This document shows, one piece after another, positions 35,758 to 44,548 of a stretch of DNA of 64,000 nt (its first letter is position 1; each line of letters opens with the position of its first letter). Origin of the DNA: Streptomyces qinglanensis (GTDB lineage Bacteria; Actinomycetota; Actinomycetes; Streptomycetales; Streptomycetaceae); assembly GCF_900111245.1 (NCBI RefSeq), contig NZ_FOGO01000002.1, positions 434,001 through 498,000 of the forward strand. Direction: 5' to 3'. A program made the translations under genes and the position numbers. The notes below the pieces were generated by a model, which did not search any database, had not been told where the DNA came from, and worked only from the letters and a program-made list of their open reading frames with translations.

Positions 35758-36375
35758 CTACTGAGCTGCCGCGGGTGCCCGCCACTCGGGGTCCCGGCCC
35801 AGCCAGGCGGCGAGCTGCCCGTAACCGTCGGCCCCGGCCGGGGCCTCCCGCACCTCACCGAAGGGCAGCCGCTCCCGGCCCGCCGTGGGCACCGCCTGCT
35901 GCGCGACGCCCAGTGCGAACCGTCCCACCTCCTCGTCCAGCGTTCCGCTCCAGCCGATCGCACGGGCCAGGTCCCAGGTGTGGGCCGCGGTCTCCATCAC
36001 CGCCCCGGAGAGCGCCAACCGGCCCGGCACCCGGCCCCAGGGCACCGTCACGACGGTCTCCATGAGCGCGTCGTCCGCCCAGGCTTCGCTCATGCGCGTG
36101 CGGCCGTCCTCGAAGAGCTCCGGCCACTGTCCTGCAGGTACGTCGGCCGTCCACTCGGGTACGTCGGCACCCTTGCCGTCGCCGCCCCCGGGAACCGCGG
36201 AGATGCGGCGCGTGCCGCCGACGAGATGGCCCAGCAGGGAGCGCACGTCGTACTCGGTGCACGGAGTCGGCCCGTCGAGCTGCGCGGGCCGGACGGCGGC
36301 GACCAGCGTCGCCAACTGCGCGGTGGCGCGGGCGTACAGCGGGCGGGGGTCGGGGATCGCCGGTGTGCTGCTCAC
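35758..36375 (-). CDS. DinB/MDMPI-fold TIGR03086-type protein
   Basis: A 205-residue four-helix-bundle protein of the DinB/mycothiol-dependent maleylpyruvate isomerase superfamily. The metal-ligand pattern is visible in SLLGHLVGG and ETAAHTWDLARA. Members use mycothiol or bind metal, but most are uncharacterised. GTG 36375 follows GAGGAG. Divergent from the WYL regulator; a dyad in the shared gap is a probable operator. Confidence 0.85.
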   Translation of the reverse strand: MSSTPAIPDPRPLYARATAQLATLVAAVRPAQLDGPTPCTEYDVRSLLGHLVGGTRRISAVPGGGDGKGADVPEWTADVPAGQWPELFEDGRTRMSEAWADDALMETVVTVPWGRVPGRLALSGAVMETAAHTWDLARAIGWSGTLDEEVGRFALGVAQQAVPTAGRERLPFGEVREAPAGADGYGQLAAWLGRDPEWRAPAAAQ

Positions 36376-36451
36376 AGTTCTCTCCTCGGTGCGTCAGGCT
36401 CCGCGGGTGCGGAGCCGCGGCTTCGACGGAGGAGAGTCTGCCGGGAAAACC

Positions 36452-36466
36452 TGACACGACCCGTCA
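36452..36466. promoter_or_regulatory. Putative WYL-regulator operator
   Basis: TGAC-N7-GTCA is a perfect dyad in the 115-bp gap between the DinB-like gene and the WYL regulator. On the minus strand it overlaps TTGACG, a -35-like hexamer for the DinB-like gene, so binding would block that promoter. Confidence 0.5.
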
Positions 36467-36490
36467 ACATTCTTCCGGCACTCTGGTGGG

Positions 36491-37627
36491 GTGAAATCCG
36501 ACCGGTTGCTGGCCATCCTGCTGCTCCTCCAGACCCGCGGCCGCGTGCCCGCCGAGGAGCTGGCGGCGGAGCTCGAGGTCTCCGCACGCACCATCTACCG
36601 GGACATCGAGGCGCTGTCGGCGGCCGGGGTCCCGGTGTACGCGGAGCGCGGCCGGCACGGCGGCATCACGCTCCTGCCCGGCTACCGCACCGACGTGACC
36701 GGACTGACGGCGGACGAGGCCCGCGCGCTGTTCGTGCTGGCCGCACCGGGCCCGCACTCGGCGCTCGGCCTCGACAGCGCGCTGGCATCCGCGCTCCGCA
36801 AGGTGATGGCGGCGCTGCCCGCCCCGCACCGTCCGGCCGCCGACCTCACCAGCCGCCGCATCCTGGTCGACCCGGACCGGTGGCTGCCCGGCCCCCGCGC
36901 CGAGGTCCAACTGGATGTGCTGCACACCGCGGTCTTCGCCGACCGCAGGCTGCGCATCCGCTACCGGCACAGCGGCGACAGCCGACCGCGCACCTACACC
37001 GTCGATCCGTACGGTCTCGTCAACAAGGCGGGTGTCTGGTATCTGGTCGCCGACCGGCGCGGCTCCCCGGCCCTCTTCCGCGCCGACCGGATCGCCGCCG
37101 CGACCGCGCTGGAGGACCCCGTGCGGCGGCGCGAGGGGATCGAACTCGCGGAGGTGTGGCGGACGCTGCGGCGCCGGGTGGAGGAACGGAACCGGGACGT
37201 GCGGGTGACCGCACGGGTGCACAGGTCCCGGCTGGACATGTTCGCCCGGATCGTCGCGCCCGTCCTGGCCGCACCCCTCGGTACCGAGGCGGACGGCGAC
37301 TCCGCGGGACGGGGCACGGGGGACGGTGGGGACGAGGGAGACCAGAGAGCCGAAGGAGAGGGAGACGAGGGGGACTGGGTCACCGCCCGTCTCGCGTTCT
37401 CCGCCCTCCCCGCCGTTTCGGTGCTCCTCCAGTTCGGCCCCTGGGTGCGGGTGGTCGATCCGCCCGAGGCCGTCGACGAACTGCTGCTCCGGGTCCGCGA
37501 GACGGCCGCGCTGTACGACCAGCAGGGCGCGGGTGCCCCGTCGGACGGGTCGGACGGCAGGCCCCCGGGGGCGTTTCCGGAGACGCTCCGAGGGCCGCTC
37601 CGAGGGCCGCTCCGAGGGCCGGTCTGA
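36491..37627 (+). CDS. WYL-domain (YafY-type) transcriptional regulator
   Basis: A 378-residue regulator: N-terminal helix-turn-helix (PAEELAAELEVSARTIYRDIEAL, about 19-41), WYL domain (about 130-230, with the strand VWYLVADR) and C-terminal WCX domain. Between WYL and WCX is an insert of about 30 Gly/Asp/Glu residues encoded by low-complexity DNA. The final residues GPLRGPLRGP come from a 12-bp repeat that crosses the stop codon. GTG 36491; probable repressor of the divergent DinB-like/flavoprotein unit. Confidence 0.9.
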   Translation: MKSDRLLAILLLLQTRGRVPAEELAAELEVSARTIYRDIEALSAAGVPVYAERGRHGGITLLPGYRTDVTGLTADEARALFVLAAPGPHSALGLDSALASALRKVMAALPAPHRPAADLTSRRILVDPDRWLPGPRAEVQLDVLHTAVFADRRLRIRYRHSGDSRPRTYTVDPYGLVNKAGVWYLVADRRGSPALFRADRIAAATALEDPVRRREGIELAEVWRTLRRRVEERNRDVRVTARVHRSRLDMFARIVAPVLAAPLGTEADGDSAGRGTGDGGDEGDQRAEGEGDEGDWVTARLAFSALPAVSVLLQFGPWVRVVDPPEAVDELLLRVRETAALYDQQGAGAPSDGSDGRPPGAFPETLRGPLRGPLRGPV

Positions 37628-37680
37628 GGGCCGTCCCGAGGGCCGATCCCGGGGGGCCGATCGGAGGGCCGATCCGAGGC
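37584..37680 (+). repeat. 12-bp repeat crossing a stop codon
   Basis: About eight copies of gctccgagggcc, exact at first and then decaying, span the last codons and stop (37625-37627) of the WYL gene and continue 50 bp downstream. Copy number changes would shift the C-terminus of the regulator by whole Gly-Pro-Leu-Arg units. Confidence 0.85.
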
Positions 37681-37732
37681 CGCCCCGCGACCCGTCCGAC
37701 GGGGTCTTCCACGGGGTCTCCCAGGAAGGCCC

Positions 37733-39373
37733 CTACGGCGCGGTGGAGTGAACCGGCCGCCGCGCGTCCGGCACGGCCGCACCGTCCGGTCCGTGGCCCT
37801 GCTCCGGCGTCTCCGGGTGCCCGGGGCCGCTCCCGCCACCGGATCCGTGCTCGGTCGCCGCGCGTCCGCGAACGCACAGCAGCACCGCGGCGCCCGCCGC
37901 CAGCGCCGCGGCGCCGCAGAGCAGGAAGATCCGGTCGAGCCCGGCGGCGAACGCCTCGCGGACCAACTCCATCGGAACCCCGGCCTCCCGTGCGCGGCCG
38001 CCTCCGGCGGCCTCGGCCGCCGCCCGCGGCACACCGTGGTCGGTCAGCACCTCCCGCACCCGGCCGGCGAAGACGGTACCGAGCACGGCGACCCCGAGTG
38101 CGTAGCCCAACTGCCGGAAGGTGTTCACGGCGCCGCTGGCGACCCCCGCCCGCTCCGGCGGCAGGGCGCTCAGCGCGGCCGATATCAGCACCGGGACGGC
38201 CATGCCGACTCCGACACCGATCAGGACGCAGCCGGGCAGCAGCACCGTCCAGGAGGACTCCGGCACCACCGCGAGCTGGGTCAGCACCCCCGCGCCGATC
38301 ACCAGTACGCCGAGACCCAGCGGGTACTGCGGCCGCAGCCGCTGCAGCCGGCCGCCGAAGAGGCTCGCGACGACGAAGGAGACCCCGGCCATCGGAAGGA
38401 TGGCCAGCCCCGTCTCCAGCGGGCTCATTCCCAGCACCGACTGCGCCCACAGCGCGCTGTAGATGAAGTGTGCGAACGCGGCGGCCTGCGTCAGCAGCGC
38501 GGTGGCCATCAGGACGGCGAACGAGCGGTTCCGCAGCAGCGCCAGGTCCAGCAGCGGCTCCGGGCCCGCGGGTGCGTCCCCCCGCTGCGCGGCTCCGCGG
38601 GGCCGCGCAGCGGAGCGGGCCCGCTCCACCAGGACGAAAGCGGCGCCGGTCAGCACCGACACCACCAGCGAGCCGACGGCGCGCAGGTCGCTCCATCCGG
38701 CGTCGCCGCCCCGCACCAGTCCGTACGTCAACGTGCCCGCGCACAGTGTGAACAGCACGGCGCCCGCCCGGTCCACACGCGCACCTGCCCGTCGCGGCGC
38801 ACGGGACTCCGGCACGGTGCGGAAAGTGATCCACAGCGCGATCAGCGTCAGCGGCACGTTGACGAAGAAGACGGCGCGCCAGTTGACGTATTCGGTCAGC
38901 ACCCCGCCCAGCGCCAGTCCGCATCCGGCCGCGGCGCCGTTGACCGCGCCCCACACACCGAAGGCGATGCCTCTGTCGCGCCCCTGGTAGGTCGCGGTGA
39001 TCAGTGGGGCGTTCGCCGCGAACACCGCTGCGGCGCCCACCCCCTGTACGGCGCGCGCGGCGATCAGCGTCCCGGCGTCCGGCGCGAGTCCGCAGGCCAG
39101 TGAGGCCAGGGCGAAGAGCACCAGACCGACGACGAAGACCCGGCGTCTGCCGTGCAGGTCGGCCAGGGAGCCCGCCACCAGGAGCAGCGCGGCCAGCGCC
39201 ACGGCGTAGATGTCCACCACCCACTGCAGGGAGGTGAACGAGGCGTCCAGCGAGGTCGCCATCCTGGGCAGCGCGGTGTTCACGATCGTCACATCGATCA
39301 GCAGCATGAAGCCGCCCAGACAGAGGGCGGCCAGCGGCCACCATGAGCGGCCGCCGTTGTTCTCGTTCTCCAT
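37733..39373 (-). CDS. DHA2-family MFS drug exporter
   Basis: A 546-residue EmrB/QacA-type exporter with 14 predicted helices. The first helix motif LIDVTIVNTALP and the loop-2/3 motif ADLHGRRRVF are typical. The C-terminus carries an unusual Pro/Gly/His-rich tail. ATG 39373. The gene is divergent from a double Lrp/AsnC regulator, its likely controller. Probably confers resistance or exports a metabolite; substrate not predictable. Confidence 0.92.
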   Translation of the reverse strand: MENENNGGRSWWPLAALCLGGFMLLIDVTIVNTALPRMATSLDASFTSLQWVVDIYAVALAALLLVAGSLADLHGRRRVFVVGLVLFALASLACGLAPDAGTLIAARAVQGVGAAAVFAANAPLITATYQGRDRGIAFGVWGAVNGAAAGCGLALGGVLTEYVNWRAVFFVNVPLTLIALWITFRTVPESRAPRRAGARVDRAGAVLFTLCAGTLTYGLVRGGDAGWSDLRAVGSLVVSVLTGAAFVLVERARSAARPRGAAQRGDAPAGPEPLLDLALLRNRSFAVLMATALLTQAAAFAHFIYSALWAQSVLGMSPLETGLAILPMAGVSFVVASLFGGRLQRLRPQYPLGLGVLVIGAGVLTQLAVVPESSWTVLLPGCVLIGVGVGMAVPVLISAALSALPPERAGVASGAVNTFRQLGYALGVAVLGTVFAGRVREVLTDHGVPRAAAEAAGGGRAREAGVPMELVREAFAAGLDRIFLLCGAAALAAGAAVLLCVRGRAATEHGSGGGSGPGHPETPEQGHGPDGAAVPDARRPVHSTAP

Positions 39374-39431
39374 GCCGCCAGGCTCGGCCTGGCCTCCCCT
39401 CAGGACCCATTCACAGTCGCGGAGGTGGCGG

Positions 39432-39473
39432 GATCCGACATCGGCTAGCGTTCTGACGGTGCGATCCGACATC
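39432..39473 (+). promoter_or_regulatory. Direct repeats at the lrp promoter and start
   Basis: GATCCGACATC occurs at 39432-39442 and again at 39463-39473, 31 bp (about three helical turns) apart, flanking tagcgt (39446-39451), a possible -10. The spacing to GTG 39459 implies a leaderless or near-leaderless mRNA, as no ribosome site is present. Lrp proteins bind phased repeats, so autoregulation is plausible. Confidence 0.4.
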
Positions 39474-40568
39474 AGCCGCCGCGGCAGCAGGACCTCTGCC
39501 GGTCACCGTCCGACCGCCGGAAGAGGCGGACCGTCCAGGGACTCCGCGCCCCTGGACGACCTCGACCGGCGGATCGCCCACGCCCTGCAGCTCGACGGGC
39601 GGCTCGCCTTCTCGCGGATCGCCGAGGTGCTCGGGGTCTCCGACCAGACGATCGCGCGCCGCTGGGCGCGGCTGCGCGCCGACCGGAGCATGCGCGTCCT
39701 GGGACTCACGGAGCCCGCCGTCCTGGGCGAGACCGTCTGGCTGGTCCGCGTCTCCACGACTCCGGATGCGGCTGTCCCGCTGGCGGAGGCGCTGGCGCGC
39801 CGCACGGACACCACCTGGGTGGCGATGATGGCGGGCGGCACCGAGGTCAGCGCGGTCGCGCGGGCCGGCTCCGACTGGACGCACGAGGGCGGTGGTGAGG
39901 CGCTGCTGCTGCGCGAACTGCCGCGCACCCCACGCGTGCTGGCCGTGCACGCCTATTGCCAGCTCCACCAGTTCTTCGGCGGCGCCGAGGGGCTCATCCT
40001 CAAGTCCGGGATGCTCTCGCCCGACCAGGTGGCGCAGCTCGCCCCGCCGCCGCCCACCCCGCCCGAGGAGCCGGTCCGGCTCACCGCCGACGACCGCACG
40101 CTGCTCACCCGGCTGGCTCACGACGGCCGCACCCCGGTGGCCGAACTGGCCTCGGCGACCGGCTGGTCGCCGTCCGCGGTGCGCCGGCGGATGGCGGAAC
40201 TGCGCGGCTGCGGAGCGCTCTACTTCGACGTCGAGTACGGGCCGCGCGTCTTCGGCCAGGGGCTGCGGGCAGCGGTGTGGCTCTCCGTACCGCCCGCCCG
40301 GCTGCACGCCACGGGGGAGGCACTGGCCGCGCACGAGGAGGTGGCGTTCGCGTGCGCCACCACGGGTGCGGCGAACCTGTTCCTGACGGTCGTCTGCCGG
40401 GACACCAGGGAGCTCTACGCGTACCTGACAGGTCCGGTCGCGCGGCTCTCGGGGGTGCAGAATGTCGAGACCTACCCGGTCGTGCGCAGCCTGAAGGGGC
40501 CCGGCCCCTTCCTGCAGAGCCAGGTCCGCAGCACGCGAGCCCGGCAGGATCCGCACAGGGCGCCCTGA
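39459..40568 (+). CDS. Double Lrp/AsnC-family regulator
   Basis: A 369-residue protein containing two Lrp/AsnC helix-turn-helix domains (about 33-75, LDRRIAHALQ...VSDQTIARR; about 215-255, LTRLAHDGRTPVAEL) each followed by a RAM-like ligand domain. Such tandem forms behave like internal dimers. GTG 39459 is chosen because the upstream sequence contains the promoter-like elements. Divergent to the DHA2 exporter. A perfect 12-bp terminator follows at once. Confidence 0.88.
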   Translation: MRSDISRRGSRTSAGHRPTAGRGGPSRDSAPLDDLDRRIAHALQLDGRLAFSRIAEVLGVSDQTIARRWARLRADRSMRVLGLTEPAVLGETVWLVRVSTTPDAAVPLAEALARRTDTTWVAMMAGGTEVSAVARAGSDWTHEGGGEALLLRELPRTPRVLAVHAYCQLHQFFGGAEGLILKSGMLSPDQVAQLAPPPPTPPEEPVRLTADDRTLLTRLAHDGRTPVAELASATGWSPSAVRRRMAELRGCGALYFDVEYGPRVFGQGLRAAVWLSVPPARLHATGEALAAHEEVAFACATTGAANLFLTVVCRDTRELYAYLTGPVARLSGVQNVETYPVVRSLKGPGPFLQSQVRSTRARQDPHRAP

Positions 40569-40608
40569 GGCGCGCCCGTCGACAGCCTGGCCACCGGACG
40601 GGCGCGCC
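40569..40608 (+). terminator. 12-bp hairpin directly after the lrp stop
   Basis: ggcgcgcccgtc (40569-40580) pairs perfectly with 40597-40608 across a 16-nt loop. The stem begins at the base after the stop codon. Confidence 0.8.
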
Positions 40609-40646
40609 CGGCCTCCGGCAGCGCGCCGGGCGGCGAAGGCGACTTC

Positions 40647-41480
40647 CTACGCGGCCAGCCGCTCCAGCACCCGGGCGATGCCGTCCTCGTCGTTGGAGGC
40701 GGTCACCTCGTCGGCGACGGCCAGCAGTTCCTCGTGGCCGTTCTCCATGGCGACACCACGCCCCGCCCAGGCGAACATGGGGATGTCGTTGGGCATGTCG
40801 CCGAAGGCGAGGGTCTCGGCCGCGCGGACCTTGAGCCGCCGGGCCGCCAGCGCGAGCCCCTTGGCCTTGCTGAGACCCAGCGGGAGCAGCTCCACGATGC
40901 CCTCACCGGCCATGACCACGCCCACCAGGTCGCCGACGGCGGCCCGTGCGGCCTTCACCAACTCGTCGTCGCCGAGCTGCGGGTGCTGGATGTAGAGCTT
41001 GTTGAGCGGCTTCCGCCAGATGGTCTCGCGGTCCTCGAACGGGACGTAGGGCAGCGGCCCGTCGTGGACGCGGTACCCGGGCCCGGCCAGTACCTCGCCG
41101 TCCAGGCCGTCCCGCGATGCGGCCACCGCGACGGTGCCCACCTCCTTTTCGAGCAGGGTGAGCGCCTGTTCGGCGACTCGCCTGTCGAGGGTGACGGAGG
41201 TCAGCAGCCGGCCCGAGCCCGCGTCGTACACCTGCGATCCCTGTGCGCACACCGCCAGCCCGTGGTGGCCGAGGTCCGCCAGGATCTGCTTCGTCCACGG
41301 CACGGCCCGGCCGGTGACGACGATGTGCGCGGCACCCCGCGCGGTGGCGGCCTGCAGCGCGGTCCGGGTGCGCTCCGAGACGGTGTCGTCGGAGCGCAGC
41401 AGGGTGCCGTCGAGGTCGGTGGCGATCAGACGGTAGGGGAAGGCGGGCGGGCCGGAAGGGGCTGCGGACGGCGTGCTCAC
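40647..41480 (-). CDS. Cof-type HAD phosphatase coupled to serS
   Basis: A 277-residue HAD phosphatase with [23 protein letters not shown] (Lys of motif III) and [18 protein letters not shown] 41480 overlaps the serS stop in GTGA, so its translation follows serS. It resembles the paralogue at 14162-15046 but is not adjacent to it. A sugar-phosphate or cofactor-phosphate substrate is likely. Confidence 0.92.
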   Translation of the reverse strand: MSTPSAAPSGPPAFPYRLIATDLDGTLLRSDDTVSERTRTALQAATARGAAHIVVTGRAVPWTKQILADLGHHGLAVCAQGSQVYDAGSGRLLTSVTLDRRVAEQALTLLEKEVGTVAVAASRDGLDGEVLAGPGYRVHDGPLPYVPFEDRETIWRKPLNKLYIQHPQLGDDELVKAARAAVGDLVGVVMAGEGIVELLPLGLSKAKGLALAARRLKVRAAETLAFGDMPNDIPMFAWAGRGVAMENGHEELLAVADEVTASNDEDGIARVLERLAA

Positions 41481-42763
41481 CTGGCGACCGGTTCCAGTGC
41501 CGCACGGCCGCCCAGATACGGCCGCAGCACCGGCGGGATCCACACCGAGCCGTCCTCCTGCTGGTGGTTCTCCAGCAGCGCGACGATGGTGCGGGGGACC
41601 GCGCACAGTGTGCCGTTCAGTGTCGCCAGCGGCCGCACGGCCTTGCCGTCGCGGCTGTCGCGCATCCGGACCGCGAGCCGGCGGGACTGGAACTCGGTGC
41701 AGTCCGAGGTGGAGGTCAGCTCGCGGTACTTGCCCTGGGTGGGGATCCACGCCTCGCAGTCGAACTTGCGGGCCGCCGAGGAGCCCAGGTCGCCGGTGGC
41801 CACATCGATCACCTGGAACGGCAGCTCCAGGGACGAGAGCCACTGCTTCTCCCACTGCAGCAGCCTGCGGTGCTCCTCCTGGGAGTCCTCAGGCGCGACG
41901 TAGGAGAACATCTCCACCTTGTCGAACTGGTGGACGCGGAAGATGCCGCGGGTGTCCTTGCCGTACGAGCCCGCCTCGCGGCGGAAGCAGGGCGAGAAGG
42001 CGGCGTAGCGCAGCGGCAGCCGGTCGGCCTCGATGATCTCGTCCATGTGGTAGCCGGCCAGCGCCACCTCGGAGGTGCCGACGAGGTACAGGTCGTCCTT
42101 GTCCAGGTGGTAGACGTCCTGCGCGGCCTGGCCGAGGAAGCCGGTGCCGTCCATGGCCTGCTGCTTGACCAGCGCCGGTGTCAGCATCGGGGTGAAGCCG
42201 GCCTCGGTCGCCTGGGCGATCGCCGCGTTGACCAGGGCGAGCTCCAGCAGGGCCCCCACGCCGGTGAGGAAGTAGAAGCGCGAGCCCGACACCTTGGCGC
42301 CGCGCTCGACGTCGATGGCGCCGAGCTTCTGGCCCAGCTCCAGATGGTCCTTGGGCTCGAAGCCCTCGGCCGCGAAGTCGCGGGGCGTCCCGAGGGTCTC
42401 CAGGACGGTGAAGTCCTCCTCGCCGCCGACCGGGACGTCCGGGTGCACCAGGTTGCTGAGCCGGCGCAGCAACCGCTGGGTCTCCTCCGCGGCCTCGTCC
42501 TTCTCCGCGTCGGCGGCCTTCACGGCGCCCGCCAGTTCCCCTGCGCGGCGCAGCAGTTCGTCCTTCTCCTCGCCCGCGGCCTTCGGGATGAGCTTGCCGA
42601 GCTGCTTCTGCTCGGAGCGGAGTTCGTCGAAGCGGACACTGGAGGACCTGCGCCGCTCGTCGGCGGAGAGCACCGCGTCGACGAGGTCGACGTCCTCTCC
42701 ACGGGCGCGCTGGGAGGCGCGCGCACGGTCGGGGTCCTCACGGAGCAGGCGAAGGTCAATCAC
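41477..42763 (-). CDS. serS: Seryl-tRNA synthetase
   Basis: Charges tRNA-Ser with serine in the cytoplasm. The 428-residue length is normal. The N-terminal antiparallel coiled coil (about 30-100) that recognises the long variable arm is present, followed by the class II core with motif 2 ([25 protein letters not shown]) and motif 3 near the C-terminus ([19 protein letters not shown]). GTG 42763 follows GGCGGGG. The 812-bp upstream gap carries the DnaA-box cluster rather than an obvious T-box. Confidence 0.98.
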   Translation of the reverse strand: MIDLRLLREDPDRARASQRARGEDVDLVDAVLSADERRRSSSVRFDELRSEQKQLGKLIPKAAGEEKDELLRRAGELAGAVKAADAEKDEAAEETQRLLRRLSNLVHPDVPVGGEEDFTVLETLGTPRDFAAEGFEPKDHLELGQKLGAIDVERGAKVSGSRFYFLTGVGALLELALVNAAIAQATEAGFTPMLTPALVKQQAMDGTGFLGQAAQDVYHLDKDDLYLVGTSEVALAGYHMDEIIEADRLPLRYAAFSPCFRREAGSYGKDTRGIFRVHQFDKVEMFSYVAPEDSQEEHRRLLQWEKQWLSSLELPFQVIDVATGDLGSSAARKFDCEAWIPTQGKYRELTSTSDCTEFQSRRLAVRMRDSRDGKAVRPLATLNGTLCAVPRTIVALLENHQQEDGSVWIPPVLRPYLGGRAALEPVAR

Positions 42764-43576
42764 CCCGCCAGGGTACCGGTGGCCCCGGGCGCCGCTCGAT
42801 TCGACATCCCTTTGATGTATTTTGTCCGAATTGAGGGGTTTGTTATTCCGGTGAAATGCTGCCTCTCGGGGATTTCCGTTCTTCCGATTCTCCGGCTTTC
42901 CGCCTTCCGTGCAGGGCGGCTCGATGTCGCGCACCGCGCGGGGACCGGGTGGACTGAGGGTGCTCGCGGGGGAGTTGAGCGGGCCCTCCGGGTGCACTTA
43001 TCCACAGACGGGGAGTGTGGCGGTCGAGTTTTCCACAGGAGTGGAAGAGGTGCTGTGGAAATGAGGGCGTTCCGTTCCGGCGCCTGTGTGATCGGCGCAG
43101 AATTCCTGGGGTAAACCCGAAATTCCCACCCAATCGAGGGGGAATAGCTCACCCCAAAGAGTTGATCAAGGGAATTGCGGTGACGCGGTGAGGGGTGCGG
43201 CCTGTGGAGAGGGATGCGGTCTGTATGCCGTTTTGTCGACTGCGTCCGTTTTCTCTGTCGACTTGTGCACAGGTCGCCCTCCACGCCTGTGGATAACTTC
43301 GCGGCACCTGTGTACGGCGCCTCCCGGCCCCCTGCGACGGCCGGAACGGCCCCCGGGACCCGGGCGGCGGCCACCCCAGGGCCCGGAACCGATCGGTCCA
43401 GGCCCCGGTGCACCCCCGTCCGGCGGATCCCGGCGCCCGCGCGACCGTCCCGCCGCGATCCGGTGCTGCCGGTGCAGCCCCGGTCGCGATCCGGCCCGTC
43501 TGCTCGGCGCCGCCCAGCGCCGCCCAGCGCGTTCAGGACCGCGTCCGCTCAGCACCGTCCCCTCGACACCGTCCGC
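42764..43576. other. 812-bp intergenic region between serS and pheA
   Basis: 42764-42880 is AT-rich for this genome and should carry the serS promoter (minus strand TACATC near 42815-42820 is a possible -10). 42998-43296 holds the DnaA-box cluster. 43330-43576 is C-rich with tandem-like ccgtccgctcag stretches and no gene. No tRNA or T-box motif was seen. Confidence 0.6.
42998..43296. other. DnaA-box-like cluster between serS and pheA
   Basis: The relatively AT-rich stretch holds two perfect TTATCCACA boxes in opposite orientation (42998-43006 plus; 43288-43296 minus), a CTCTCCACA match to the relaxed streptomycete consensus (43203-43211, minus), and near matches TTTTCCACA (43029-43037), ATTTCCACA (43054-43062, minus) and TTGTGCACA (43263-43271). 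Six sites in 300 bp is far above chance. Non-origin DnaA clusters that titrate the initiator are known (datA in E. coli; clusters near oriC in S. coelicolor). No dnaA or dnaN is here, so I infer a titration or regulatory site rather than the origin. Confidence 0.65.
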
Positions 43577-44506
43577 TCAGTCCCGCCCGTCCAGGCACCG
43601 CGACAGCCAGTCGGCCGCCGCCACGAAGTCCTCGTCCGCGGTGCCCGAGCGCAGCGTCGGCGGCTGCCGGTCGGCACGCGGGTACGACCCCAGGAAGCGC
43701 ACCGCGCGGCAGGAGCGCCGCAGCCCCATCAGCACGTCGCCCACCCGGCGGTCCTGCACATGGCCCTCGGAGTCGATCTGGAAGCAGTACTGCCCGATGC
43801 CCTCGCCCGTGGGCCGCGACTCGATCCGCATCATGTTGACGCCGCGCGAGGCGTACTCGTGCAGTACCTCCAGCAGCGCGCCGGGTTGGTCCCCGCGCAG
43901 CCAGAAGACCACCGAGGTCTTGTCCGCGCCCGTCGGCGCCGCCGGGCGCCCGGGCGGCCCCAGCAGCACGAACCGGGTGGTCGCGTTCTCCGCGTCGTGG
44001 ATGTCGGTGACCAGCGGCTCCAGACCGTAGGTCGCGGCGGCGAACTCACCCGCGAACGCGGCGTCGTAACGGCCCTCCTGCACCAGCCGGGCGCCGTCCG
44101 CGTTGGAGGCCGCCGACTCCCACACGGCGTCCGGCAGATGCGCTGCGAGCCAGTTGCGCACCTGCGGCTGGGCGACCGGATGGCCGGTGACGGTCTTGAC
44201 CTCCGCCAGGGGGGTGCCGGGCCGCACCAGCAGCGCGAAGGCGATCGGCAGCAGCACCTCGCGGTAGATCATCAGCCGGCTGCCGCCCCTCAGCTCGTCC
44301 AGGGTGGCCGTGACGCCGCCCTCCACCGAGTTCTCGATCGGCACGAACGCCGCTTGGGCCTCCCCGTTCCGGACGGGGTCCAGGGCCGCCGGAACGGACA
44401 CCATGGGGGTGAGCTGGCGGGTTGCTGCCTCCGGCAGGGTGTGCAGCGCGGCCTCGGTGAAGGTGCCCTCGGGGCCGAGGTACGTGTAGCGGCTCGCAGA
44501 TGACAT
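43577..44506 (-). CDS. pheA: Prephenate dehydratase
   Basis: Converts prephenate to phenylpyruvate in phenylalanine synthesis. The 309-residue monofunctional form has the N-terminal LGPEGTFTEAAL, the catalytic-loop motif TTRF (about 188-191) and a C-terminal ACT domain (GALLEVLHEYASRGVNMMRIESRP) that gives feedback control by phenylalanine. ATG 44506. It lies 42 bp after dtpA in the same direction, so some read-through from the copper operon is possible. Confidence 0.97.
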   Translation of the reverse strand: MSSASRYTYLGPEGTFTEAALHTLPEAATRQLTPMVSVPAALDPVRNGEAQAAFVPIENSVEGGVTATLDELRGGSRLMIYREVLLPIAFALLVRPGTPLAEVKTVTGHPVAQPQVRNWLAAHLPDAVWESAASNADGARLVQEGRYDAAFAGEFAAATYGLEPLVTDIHDAENATTRFVLLGPPGRPAAPTGADKTSVVFWLRGDQPGALLEVLHEYASRGVNMMRIESRPTGEGIGQYCFQIDSEGHVQDRRVGDVLMGLRRSCRAVRFLGSYPRADRQPPTLRSGTADEDFVAAADWLSRCLDGRD

Positions 44507-44548
44507 GCCGCCACGGTAGTCCGGTCCGCAGGGCACCGGCTGCCGATC

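Noticed and set aside
42764..42900. T-box riboswitch in front of serS
   Set aside because: No T-box consensus (the conserved TGGNACCGCG-like bulge) is visible on the minus strand in the leader.
42764..43576. Chromosomal origin of replication
   Set aside because: DnaA boxes are too few and dnaA, dnaN, gyrB and recF are absent; a secondary DnaA-binding site is the better reading.
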